Positions 7,552 through 13,884 of a stretch of DNA of 26,619 nucleotides are shown one piece after another. Position numbers and translations under genes: made by a program. Below the pieces are notes generated by a model that did no database searches, was not told the DNA's origin, and saw only the letters and a program-made list of their open reading frames with translations. Position 1 is the first letter of the stretch. Every line of letters begins with the position of its first letter. Origin of the DNA: Clostridiales bacterium (lineage in GTDB: Bacteria > Bacillota > Clostridia > Christensenellales > QALW01); NCBI GenBank assembly GCA_018376855.1, contig JAHAAN010000007.1:1-26619 (forward strand), in the 5' to 3' direction.

Positions 7552-8373
7552 ATGGAAGAGAGTTTAAGAAAATACAAAGCATATTTAGAAGATGAAGAAA
7601 AAAGCGCCGCAACGATGGAAAAATATCTCCGTGACGCACGCACTTTCTTAATATATATAAATGGAAGCGAAATTACAAAGGGTGAAGCAATCCGATATAA
7701 AGAATATTTATCACAACAGTACGCACCTGCAAGCGTGAACTCTATGTTGGTGGCGCTGAACAGATATCTGCGGTTCATCGGAAAAGGCGACTGCTGTGTG
7801 AAACTGCTGAAAATTCAGCGGCAGATGTTTTGCAGGGAAGAAAAGGAGCTAACGAAAGAGGAATACCAAAAGCTTGTAAAAGCGTCAGAAGGCACACGCC
7901 TTTCGTTCGTACTCCAAACCATCTGCGGAACAGGCATCCGGGTAAGCGAGCTTCGGTATATCACGGTTGAAGCGGTAATGCAGGGCAAAGCAGTGGTAAA
8001 CTGCAAAAACAAAACGCGGGTGATCTTTATCCCCGCGCCTTTACAGAAACTGCTGAAGCAGTATATAAAAAAATCCGGCCTGACAACCGGAAGCGTATTT
8101 GTATCAAAGAATGGGAAACCATTGAATCGCTCAAATATCTGGCGAGATATGAAAGCTCTGTGTAGAAAAGCGGGCATTGCTCCGGGGAAAGTCTTTCCCC
8201 ATAATCTACGCCGCCTCTTCGCCCGCACATTCTACGGCATTGAAAAAGACCTTGTAAAACTTGCCGATATTCTCGGACACGCTAATGTGAATACTACAAG
8301 AATTTATACCGTTGAGTCTGGTGATCAACATGCGAGTCGAATGGAAAAGATACAACGTTTGTTAACGACATAA
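7552..8373 (+). CDS. Tyrosine recombinase, probable DNA invertase of the adjacent switch
   Basis: This is a 273-residue tyrosine recombinase of typical length. Residues 1-85 are the SAM-like core-binding domain (SLRKYKAYLEDEEKSAATMEKYLRDARTFL in part). Residues 100-270 are the catalytic domain. The catalytic set is visible: Arg130 (GTGIRVSEL), Lys154, His217 and Arg220 (HNLR), His243 (LGHANVNTTR) and Tyr252. GGAGGA at 7539-7544 sets the ATG start. The gene's stop codon lies inside a palindromic site, 8361-8392, that is nearly the same as two inverted sites at 8615-8641 and 8897-8923. Known invertible promoters are commonly inverted by an adjacent enzyme of this family, so I infer this protein flips the 8642-8896 segment. 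Integration of a small element is the alternative. Confidence 0.9.
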   Translation: MEESLRKYKAYLEDEEKSAATMEKYLRDARTFLIYINGSEITKGEAIRYKEYLSQQYAPASVNSMLVALNRYLRFIGKGDCCVKLLKIQRQMFCREEKELTKEEYQKLVKASEGTRLSFVLQTICGTGIRVSELRYITVEAVMQGKAVVNCKNKTRVIFIPAPLQKLLKQYIKKSGLTTGSVFVSKNGKPLNRSNIWRDMKALCRKAGIAPGKVFPHNLRRLFARTFYGIEKDLVKLADILGHANVNTTRIYTVESGDQHASRMEKIQRLLTT

Positions 8374-8392
8374 TGTAAATTATGTTGTTAAC
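8361..8392 (+). repeat. Third recombinase-type site overlapping the recombinase stop codon
   Basis: This imperfect palindrome has 14-nt arms, GTTAACGACATAAT and ATTATGTTGTTAAC, around GTAA. It shares the CGACATAAT and ATTATGTTGTTA arms with the site at 8897-8923 and has the same orientation. Its centre differs (GTAA against CAAA), which may stop it recombining with the other two. It could be a binding site for autoregulation or a decayed crossover site. Confidence 0.7.
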
Positions 8393-8490
8393 AGCTTCAA
8401 TATAAACATAAATTTACATAAATATTATACCATAATGGTTCGGAAGCTATCAAGTGTCTACAGCCAATTTTTAAAAATTCGACAAATTTG

Positions 8491-8552
8491 ACAGCAGAAC
8501 AAGACCGGAAAGCAAGTTTTTTTGTTTGCCGGTCTTGTTTTGCTGTTTTTTT
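8491..8552 (+). terminator. Strong terminator after the tyrosine recombinase
   Basis: The hairpin is built from ACAGCA (8491-8496) and AACAAGACCGG (8498-8508), pairing with CCGGTCTTGTT (8529-8539) and TGCTGT (8541-8546), then a T run to 8552. It insulates the recombinase from the switch. In the opposite orientation of the invertible segment it would lie in front of the promoter. The region 8374-8490 is AT-rich and shows nothing else. Confidence 0.85.
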
Positions 8553-8614
8553 AGCGTTTGTTAGGAAATATCCTTGTGGAATTTCATCTTCTTCTCTTAT
8601 CCGCTCCCCATACA

Positions 8615-8641
8615 AACAACATAATTTTGACTATGTCGTCA
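8615..8641 (-). repeat. Left inverted repeat (crossover site) of the invertible segment
   Basis: This 27-nt sequence is the reverse complement of 8897-8923 with a single mismatch at 8631 (26 of 27 identical). Each copy is itself an imperfect palindrome, ACAACATAAT and CGACATAAT arms around a short A-rich centre, as expected for tyrosine recombinase core sites. The centre is identical in the two inverted copies, which is needed for crossover. Confidence 0.88.
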
Positions 8642-8735
8642 ATGTGATAAGTGCAGAACGTAAAAAAGGACGCAAACACACAAAACACATATTTCTACGA
8701 TTGTATTCTAAAATATTCGGTACATTAAAACGCGC

Positions 8736-8778
8736 AAACAAAGCCGGAAAATTTTTAAATATTTCCGGTTTTGTTTTC
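8736..8778. terminator. Bidirectional terminator inside the invertible segment
   Basis: AACAAAGCCGGAAAAT on the left and ATTTCCGGTTTTGTTTT on the right form an interrupted stem around TTTTTAAAT. There are T-rich tails on both strands. It would stop read-through across the switch in either orientation. Confidence 0.7.
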
Positions 8779-8833
8779 ATGGAACAATACATTCTGTCTT
8801 CTGATGGATTTTCAAATTTTGCATGAAAATTCA

Positions 8834-8862
8834 TTGAAAAACATCTTTGCTTATGTTATAAT
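8834..8862 (+). promoter_or_regulatory. Strong sigma-A type promoter carried by the invertible segment
   Basis: TTGAAA at 8834-8839 and TATAAT at 8857-8862 are separated by exactly 17 nt. A transcript would start near 8869, cross the right inverted repeat and reach the gene at 9137 after about 270 nt. The leader holds a small hairpin, CGTTTATG (8953-8960) with CATAAACG (8966-8973). Confidence 0.82.
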
Positions 8863-8896
8863 TGGGTATGTACATAATGAAGGTATTTGCAAGTGC

Positions 8897-8923
8897 TGAC
8901 GACATAATCAAAATTATGTTGTT
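8897..8923 (+). repeat. Right inverted repeat (crossover site) of the invertible segment
   Basis: This copy begins TGACGACATAATCAAA and matches the reverse complement of 8615-8641 at 26 of 27 positions. It lies between the promoter and the secreted-protein gene. Confidence 0.88.
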
Positions 8924-9136
8924 ACACGCTTCTATGTGCGCCGTGCATCCTCCGTTTATGCGGTACATAAACGAAGCTGCGGCAAAAAATGCTTTCAAAG
9001 CAGGGAATACATTGCCCTAAAAGCAGTAATTCGGTTCGTTTATCCTTTTTACACTCCGGGAATCAGCCTGAAAACGGTGTTGTCGGAAAATGCCCGATCA
9101 CATATGACAAAAATATTTAAAAGGAGGTTAAAACCA

Positions 9137-10483
9137 ATGACAAAAGCAAAAAACACTAAGAGAGCTTTGCTTATGAGCGCCCTTTCGATGATACTGTGCA
9201 TGGCAATGCTCATCGGTTCCACCTTCGCGTGGTTTACCGATTCAGTTACAAGCGGGAAGAACAAAATCGTTGCGGGAAACCTTGATGTAGAGCTTTACCA
9301 TGTGAAAGACAATAAAGAGACCCCCGTAACGGCAGACACAAACCTGTTCCTTGAGGACGCGCTTTGGGAGCCGGGCCATGTTGAGGTCGTAAACCTCAAG
9401 GTTGCCAATGTCGGCACACTTGCGCTTACATACAAGCTGGGAATCAATGTTGCGGCAGAAAAGGAAGGCACAAATGCTGCGGGCGAAGCCTTCAGGCTGT
9501 CTGACTACATTAAGTTTGCGCTGATCGACGGCAACAACACTTATGACACCCGCGAAGCTGCGATTGCAGCTGCCGCCGAAAATGCTGCAGATCTTTCCGA
9601 TCTTGCCGTGAATGAAAGCGGCGTTCTGTATCCCGCCTCAAAGGCAACTGAAGAAAACCCGGATTCCCGATATGTAACCGTTGTGGTCTACATGCCTGCG
9701 GCCGTTGGCAATGAAGCCAACTACAAGACCGGCACGGAAGCTCCTGAAATCGATCTCGGCGTAACGCTCGTTGCTGCTCAGACTCCGTATGAAGACGACA
9801 GCTTCGGCAAGGATTACGACAAGGATGCCGAGTATCCAAGCGTCTCGGTTTCTTCAGCCGAAGAATTTAAAGACGCGATCAAACCGGGGGCAGCTATCAC
9901 TGTTTCCGATGATATTGATCTTGCAGCAGCCGGATATGACAACAATAACCCTTTTGTGATTGACGCTGATAATGTAACAGTGGATTTCAATGGAAAAACT
10001 ATCAATGCGTTGAATGTCGGTTTTAAGATAACAGGAGATAATGTTACCATAAAAAACGGTACGATCAGCCGCCCGGAAGGAAGAACCTACTCTTATGGGT
10101 TAATGCTTAACGGTGTAAATACTACTGTTGAAAATGTAACGATTTATTCGGGAATCAATGTATCGGGCTATAATCCCGATGACAGCGTTAAGCCCGGAGT
10201 TTCTGCCAAAATCGTTAATTGCAGCATTATTTTGGACTGTGAATGGGCGTATTACGCTGCATGCGCACAGGGCGAATCCTCCGTCATAGTAGAGAACGTT
10301 GAAATCACCAGAACTAATGCAGGAAAAGCCAATTATTACTTCTGGGTTGAAAAAGAATTTACAGATGAATTGGGTCATGTTTCCGATTCCTATATCGGCA
10401 TCAATTATGTAACAATGAATTCAACCTGTGATACAGCCTTATTTAACCCGGGCGGACTGGAACCTGTGGATTTAACAATCTAA
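9137..10483 (+). CDS. SipW-type secreted surface protein, TasA-like N-terminus plus beta-helix-like C-terminal half
   Basis: This is a 448-residue exported protein. The N-terminus has basic residues, a hydrophobic stretch and LIGSTFAWFTDSVTSGKNKIVAGNLDVEL, the hallmark of SipW-dependent signal peptides of TasA/camelysin-type matrix proteins. Cleavage is expected near residue 31. Residues about 35-225 are the beta-rich TasA-like part (WEPGHVEVVNLKVANVGTLALTYKLGI). From about 233 the sequence changes to short N-, G- and V-rich beta repeats (VTVDFNGKTINALNVGFKITGDNVTI) like a right-handed beta-helix. There is no LPXTG motif or C-terminal membrane anchor. The start is ATG 9137 with AAGGAGG at 9121-9127. 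The frame is open further upstream to 8936, but that is leader sequence. Expression should depend on the orientation of the promoter at 8834-8862. A SipW peptidase is not in the window. Confidence 0.85.
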   Translation: MTKAKNTKRALLMSALSMILCMAMLIGSTFAWFTDSVTSGKNKIVAGNLDVELYHVKDNKETPVTADTNLFLEDALWEPGHVEVVNLKVANVGTLALTYKLGINVAAEKEGTNAAGEAFRLSDYIKFALIDGNNTYDTREAAIAAAAENAADLSDLAVNESGVLYPASKATEENPDSRYVTVVVYMPAAVGNEANYKTGTEAPEIDLGVTLVAAQTPYEDDSFGKDYDKDAEYPSVSVSSAEEFKDAIKPGAAITVSDDIDLAAAGYDNNNPFVIDADNVTVDFNGKTINALNVGFKITGDNVTIKNGTISRPEGRTYSYGLMLNGVNTTVENVTIYSGINVSGYNPDDSVKPGVSAKIVNCSIILDCEWAYYAACAQGESSVIVENVEITRTNAGKANYYFWVEKEFTDELGHVSDSYIGINYVTMNSTCDTALFNPGGLEPVDLTI

Positions 10484-10537
10484 GATAATGAATTCGAGGA
10501 TCCGTTTGCTTAAATGACTGAAAATCCAAAAACAAAG

Positions 10538-10572
10538 AACGGCGGCTTTTTTGTCAACGCCACATAAGGAAG
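10538..10572 (+). repeat. Left terminal inverted repeat of the MarR-GNAT cassette
   Basis: It reads AACGGCGGCTTTTTTG and on through TCAACGCC to AAGGAAG. It is the reverse complement of 11846-11882 apart from one base and a 2-nt gap. Confidence 0.8.
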
Positions 10573-10661
10573 CAATTTGAAAAGAATAATAAAATGCAAC
10601 TTTATGGGCGTTTCAAAGGCAAAAAGACAGCGCAGACCTTATTTACACATAATGTTGAACG

Positions 10662-10692
10662 ACGGCATGGAATAATCCTTGCCGTTATTTTT
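10662..10692 (+). terminator. Hairpin with T run upstream of the MarR promoter
   Basis: ACGGCATGG (10662-10670) and CCTTGCCGT (10677-10685) form a stem with one mismatch, followed by TATTTTTTG. It would insulate the MarR operon from the phase-variable gene upstream. The rest of 10484-10699 has no gene. Confidence 0.7.
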
Positions 10693-10699
10693 TGCAATT

Positions 10700-10748
10700 T
10701 AGTTGACATTTTCCACTTTTAAATTATAATATAGTTGACATTTTCCAC
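10700..10748 (+). promoter_or_regulatory. MarR-GNAT promoter with duplicated 17-nt operator-like boxes
   Basis: TTGACA (10703-10708) and TATAAT (10725-10730) have a 16-nt spacer. The 17-nt box TAGTTGACATTTTCCAC occurs at 10700-10716, over the -35, and again at 10732-10748, over the start point. The repeat period is 32 nt, about three helical turns, so two dimers would sit on the same face. This is a natural site for autorepression by the MarR protein encoded next. Confidence 0.78.
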
Positions 10749-10765
10749 CAAATAGGAGGCTTGAA

Positions 10766-11200
10766 ATGCAAAACAGTAAACTGATTTCAAAGGTACGGGA
10801 ATTTAACAGACTGTATATGCCGACAATGAAATTGCTCGGCAATCACTATCTCGGTTCTGAATATTCTGTGCCAGAAGCAAGGGTGTTCTTTGAAATATAC
10901 GAAAATGAAGGATGCAATGCCGCCCATATTGCCGAAAAAATGAATATAGACAAAAGTTACCTGAGCAAGATTATTTCATCACATGAAAAAAGCGGTTATA
11001 TCATTAAAAAACCGTCGAGCACAGATAAGCGTGCCTATGACTTGTATTTGACCGTCAAAGGCAAAGAACGGACATTGGAATTTATTCGAGACTCCAACAA
11101 TGAAATCGGCAATATACTGACTCACCTATCTGTTGAGGAGCAACAAAAAATGTATGCAGCACTTGAAATTGTAATGGATTTATTGAGAAAGAAGGTATAG
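10766..11200 (+). CDS. MarR-family transcriptional regulator
   Basis: This 144-residue winged-helix regulator has the usual MarR length. The winged-helix region runs through CNAAHIAEKMNIDKSYLSKIISSHEKSGYIIKKPSSTDKRAYDLYLTVKG, with recognition helix around DKSYLSKII and wing around STDKRAYDL. Flanking helices would form the dimer. GGAGG about 6 nt before ATG sets the start. It is 3 nt from the acetyltransferase gene, so the two form an operon. MarR proteins often repress their own operon, and the duplicated boxes in the promoter fit that. The inducing ligand cannot be predicted. Confidence 0.92.
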   Translation: MQNSKLISKVREFNRLYMPTMKLLGNHYLGSEYSVPEARVFFEIYENEGCNAAHIAEKMNIDKSYLSKIISSHEKSGYIIKKPSSTDKRAYDLYLTVKGKERTLEFIRDSNNEIGNILTHLSVEEQQKMYAALEIVMDLLRKKV

Positions 11201-11203
11201 AAA

Positions 11204-11668
11204 ATGAAAGTCGTATCATATAGTCCCGAATACAAAAATGATTTTATCGAGATGAATAGGCTTTGGATTTCCTCTATGTTTGTAATGGAAGCCGAAGATG
11301 AGCGTGAACTTGCCAACATCGAGCCATATATAGAGAATGGCGGTCAAATTTTCTTCGCTCTGGATGATAATAACAATGTTATGGCTTGCTGTATGATAGC
11401 CCCCAGAGATGACGGCGATTGGGAAATTATGAAATTTGCCGCCAAAGGAATGTATACGGGAACGGGTGCAGGAAGTGCGTGTTTTAAAGCTTGCATTGAT
11501 TATGCAAGAGAACAAGGCATTGAAAGGATAATAATCGTATCAAACCGTAAATGTGTTCAAGCGGTACATCTTTACAGAAAGTTTGGGTTTATTGAAATGC
11601 CGGTTGACAAAGAAAAATTTCCGTTTGAACGGGCAGACATTGCTTTTGAAATGTTTTTACAGCAATGA
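11204..11668 (+). CDS. GNAT-family N-acetyltransferase
   Basis: This 154-residue protein is predicted to transfer an acetyl group from acetyl-CoA to an unknown amine. The GNAT fold is visible: a beta-strand block FFALDDNNNVMACCMIAPR, then EIMKFAAKGMYTGTGAGSACFKACIDYAREQG. There the G-x-G-x-G-like loop plus helix binds the CoA pyrophosphate. It is followed by RIIIVSNRKCVQAVHLYRKFGFIEM, the typical motif B end. It lies 3 nt after the MarR gene under the same promoter. MarR plus GNAT pairs often deal with small toxic compounds, but no substrate can be named here. Confidence 0.9.
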   Translation: MKVVSYSPEYKNDFIEMNRLWISSMFVMEAEDERELANIEPYIENGGQIFFALDDNNNVMACCMIAPRDDGDWEIMKFAAKGMYTGTGAGSACFKACIDYAREQGIERIIIVSNRKCVQAVHLYRKFGFIEMPVDKEKFPFERADIAFEMFLQQ

Positions 11669-11771
11669 AACTACAGCGGCAAGTTGCATAAACTACCTAA
11701 CGCTGCGCGCATACACTTTCGGATAAAGATAGCATTTTCCATCTTCTTTAGTCTCATACCGTAACAAGCAT

Positions 11772-11836
11772 GGAAACTGTATTGACAGTTTCCGCAAGAA
11801 GAAAACGATGTAACCCATTTTATTGAGTTACATCGT
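11772..11836. repeat. Two adjacent hairpins near the right end of the cassette
   Basis: The first is GGAAACTGT (11772-11780) with ACAGTTTCC (11785-11793), loop ATTG. The second is ACGATGTAAC (11805-11814) with GTTACATCGT (11827-11836). Neither has a T tail, so they are not classic terminators. They are either transposon-end structures or part of an RNA. The rest of 11669-11845 shows nothing. Confidence 0.6.
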
Positions 11837-11845
11837 ATCCTGAAA

Positions 11846-11882
11846 CTTCCTTATATGGCGTTGACATTAAAAAGCCGCCGTT
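11846..11882 (-). repeat. Right terminal inverted repeat of the MarR-GNAT cassette
   Basis: It begins CTTCCTTATATGGCGTTGAC and ends AAGCCGCCGTT. It mirrors 10538-10572. It lies about 30 nt beyond the deoC stop and appears to mark the edge between accessory and core DNA. Confidence 0.8.
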
Positions 11883-11911
11883 TTTTCCTTTCTTCTACCC
11901 TGCGAACCGAT

Positions 11912-12565
11912 CTATTCCTCCCGCGCGATCTTAGCGCCCGATCCGGTTCCGATTCGGTCGGCTCCTGCCGAAAGGAAGGCTTCGCATGCTTCCAGCGTTC
12001 GAATGCCGCCGGAGGCTTTGATTTGGCATCGTCCGCCTACGGCGCGCTTCATAACGGCAATGTCCGAAAGCTGCGCGCCGCCGGCGCCAAAGCCCGTGCT
12101 GGTCTTAACGAAGTGCGCGCCAGCCTCCGCAGCGCAAAGGCACGCCCTTTCGATTTCCTCCTCACTGAGAAAGCAGGTTTCCAAAATCACTTTAACGCAG
12201 GCGCCTCCGGCGGCCTGCACCACGGCTTCAATATCCCTGCGCACATAGTCAAAATCGCCCTGCTTCACCGCGCCGATTGCAAGAACCATGTCGATCTCGG
12301 AAGCGCCGTTTTTCACTGCCTCCGCTGTTTCAAAGGCCTTACAGGCGGATGTATTCGCACCTTGCGGAAAGCCGACCACCGTCGCCACTTTAACGGACGT
12401 GCCCGCAAGCTCTCGCGCGCAAAGCGAAACAAAGCGCGGATGCACGCACACCGCCGCAAAACGATATTGTTTCGCGTCCTCGCACAGCTGCAAAATTTCC
12501 CTTTCCGTTGCCGTGGGCTTCAGCTCCGTGCTGTCGATCCTTGATAAGATTTCCTGTTTATCCAT
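11912..12565 (-). CDS. deoC: Deoxyribose-phosphate aldolase
   Basis: The enzyme splits 2-deoxyribose-5-phosphate into glyceraldehyde-3-phosphate and acetaldehyde, the last step of deoxynucleoside breakdown. At 217 residues it is of normal length for the short bacterial DeoC. Asp92 (SEIDMVLAIGA), Lys154 in HFVKTSTGFG (Schiff-base lysine) and Lys183 in QIKASGGIRT (proton relay) are all present. The C-terminal GADRIGTGSG binds phosphate. The ATG at 12565 is chosen because CCACCCTC (GAGGGTGG on the coding strand) precedes it. The gene lies 14 nt after deoA on the same strand and is the last gene of the operon. Confidence 0.95.
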   Translation of the reverse strand: MDKQEILSRIDSTELKPTATEREILQLCEDAKQYRFAAVCVHPRFVSLCARELAGTSVKVATVVGFPQGANTSACKAFETAEAVKNGASEIDMVLAIGAVKQGDFDYVRRDIEAVVQAAGGACVKVILETCFLSEEEIERACLCAAEAGAHFVKTSTGFGAGGAQLSDIAVMKRAVGGRCQIKASGGIRTLEACEAFLSAGADRIGTGSGAKIAREE

Positions 12566-12579
12566 AAGCGTTCCACCCT

Positions 12580-13884
12580 CTATTGAATATATTCGTAAAT
12601 CAGCGGCGGCAGCTCGCACGGGCTGCCGGAATAGTCCAGCGCCGTATCCAGCAGCACAGTTGCTTTGGCAAACAGCCGCTCATCAGAAGCGTGCATAACG
12701 GCCAGCGGTTCACCCTGCCGCACGGCGTCGCCCAAGGTCTTTTTCATTTCGATCCCCGCGCCGTAATCAATCCGTTCTCCCTTTATATGCCGCCCCGCGC
12801 CCAGCTCCAGCGCCGCCATGCCGATGCGCTCCGCACGCATCGCCGAAATAAAACCGCTTCGGGGCGCCGCATACACCGCCATATACCGAGCTGACGGCAG
12901 AAGAGAGAAATCCTCCAACACGCGCACATCCCCGCCCTGCGCAGCGACAAACGCGCGAAACCGCGCAAGCGCGCTTCCATCCGCAATACTTGTTTTGAGC
13001 AAACTGCACGCATGCTCATACGTTTCAGCAAGGCCCGCCATCACCAGCAAGCGCTCTCCTAAGCCTAAACAGACCTCCATTAAGGGAGTGCCGTTCAATT
13101 CCCCTTTAAGCGCGCGAATAGTCTCCATGATCTCCAAGCTGTTGCCGATCATGCTGCCCAAAGGGCGGTTCATATCTGTAACGACCGCCTGCACCTTTCT
13201 GCCCGCAGCACGGCCGATCTCCACCATGGCTTTAGCAAGACTGCGCGCCTGCGGAAGCGTTTCCATAAACGCGCCGCTGCCGCATTTAACGTCAAGCATA
13301 ATGCAGTCCGCGCCCGCCGCCAGCTTTTTACTCATGATGCTGGAGGCGATCAGCGAAACGCAGGGGACGGTTCCCGTTACGTCGCGCAGCGCGTAAAGAA
13401 TTTTATCAGCCGGAGCAAGATCGGCCGACTGGCCTGTGATGCAAAGCCCTATTTCCGAGGCGATACGCTTGAACTCCTGCATGGAAAGATCCACGCGCAT
13501 GCCCGGTATGCTTTCCAGCTTATCCACCGTGCCGCCCGTATGCCCTAACCCGCGGCCGCTCATTTTCGCCACTACCGCGCCGCACGCCGCCAGCATGGGC
13601 GCCAGCACCGGCGTTACCCCGTCGGCCACGCCGCCGGAGGAATGCTTATCCACCTTAACGCCCGGAATCGCACTCAGATCGCAGACCTCGCCGGAGCGCG
13701 CCATTGCGTCCGTCAGCTCCGCCGTTTCACGCGGCGTCATACCGCGAAAAAAGATCGCCATCAGCATGGCGCTGATCTGATAATCGGGAATGCTCCCGTC
13801 CGTAACGCCCTGAACGAACGCGCGCAGCTCCTCGCGCGAAAGCTCTCCCCCGTCGCGTTTCTTTTCCAGCATCTGCAGCATCAT
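12580..13884 (-). CDS. deoA: Pyrimidine-nucleoside (thymidine) phosphorylase
   Basis: The enzyme cleaves thymidine, deoxyuridine and perhaps uridine with phosphate, giving base and (deoxy)ribose-1-phosphate. It has 434 residues, normal for the family. KHSSGGVAD (80-88) is the phosphate-binding loop. SGRGLGHTGGTVDKLE (109-124) is the family signature. Arg167 (YALRDVTGTV) and the SSIMSKKLA segment around 181-189 form the base site. The C-terminal alpha/beta domain is complete. The start overlaps the stop of the upstream nucleotidase gene as ATGA, giving translational coupling. The loop reads KHSSGGVAD where family members I recall have KHSTGGVGD. Whether it prefers thymidine (DeoA) or is broad (Pdp) cannot be settled from the sequence. 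Confidence 0.95.
   Translation of the reverse strand: MMLQMLEKKRDGGELSREELRAFVQGVTDGSIPDYQISAMLMAIFFRGMTPRETAELTDAMARSGEVCDLSAIPGVKVDKHSSGGVADGVTPVLAPMLAACGAVVAKMSGRGLGHTGGTVDKLESIPGMRVDLSMQEFKRIASEIGLCITGQSADLAPADKILYALRDVTGTVPCVSLIASSIMSKKLAAGADCIMLDVKCGSGAFMETLPQARSLAKAMVEIGRAAGRKVQAVVTDMNRPLGSMIGNSLEIMETIRALKGELNGTPLMEVCLGLGERLLVMAGLAETYEHACSLLKTSIADGSALARFRAFVAAQGGDVRVLEDFSLLPSARYMAVYAAPRSGFISAMRAERIGMAALELGAGRHIKGERIDYGAGIEMKKTLGDAVRQGEPLAVMHASDERLFAKATVLLDTALDYSGSPCELPPLIYEYIQ

Larger units (their letters stand above)
8642..8896. mobile_element. Putative invertible promoter segment (inverton), 255 bp
   Basis: The segment lies between inverted copies 8615-8641 and 8897-8923, next to a tyrosine recombinase gene. 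It contains a bidirectional terminator (8736-8777) and one strong promoter (8834-8862) near its right edge, and no credible gene. In the orientation given, the promoter reads out to the right into the secreted-protein gene at 9137 (ON). After inversion it would read left toward the terminator at 8491-8552 and antisense to the recombinase (OFF). Confidence 0.82.
10538..11882. mobile_element. Cassette bounded by long terminal inverted repeats, no transposase
   Basis: The 35-nt sequence 10538-10572 (starts AACGGCGGCTTTTTT, ends ATAAGGAAG) recurs inverted at 11846-11882 with one substitution and one 2-nt indel. The pair frames 1.35 kb holding only a MarR regulator and a GNAT acetyltransferase, plus hairpins at both ends. 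No target duplication is obvious. It may be a non-autonomous element moved by a transposase encoded elsewhere. Confidence 0.6.

Noticed and set aside
8488..8826. 112-codon open frame across the left inverted repeat
   Set aside because: It begins in a terminator and runs through a recombination site and a bidirectional terminator. Low-complexity composition and no ribosome site.
8936..9136. N-terminal extension of the SipW-type protein, open in frame upstream of 9137
   Set aside because: AAGGAGG at 9121-9127 and a perfect signal peptide fix the start at 9137. The upstream frame reads as leader with no ribosome site.
10484..10537. C-terminal truncation of the SipW-type protein by the inverted-repeat element
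   Set aside because: The stop codon lies 54 nt before the left repeat, so the element does not directly cut the gene. A short C-terminus cannot be excluded without relatives.
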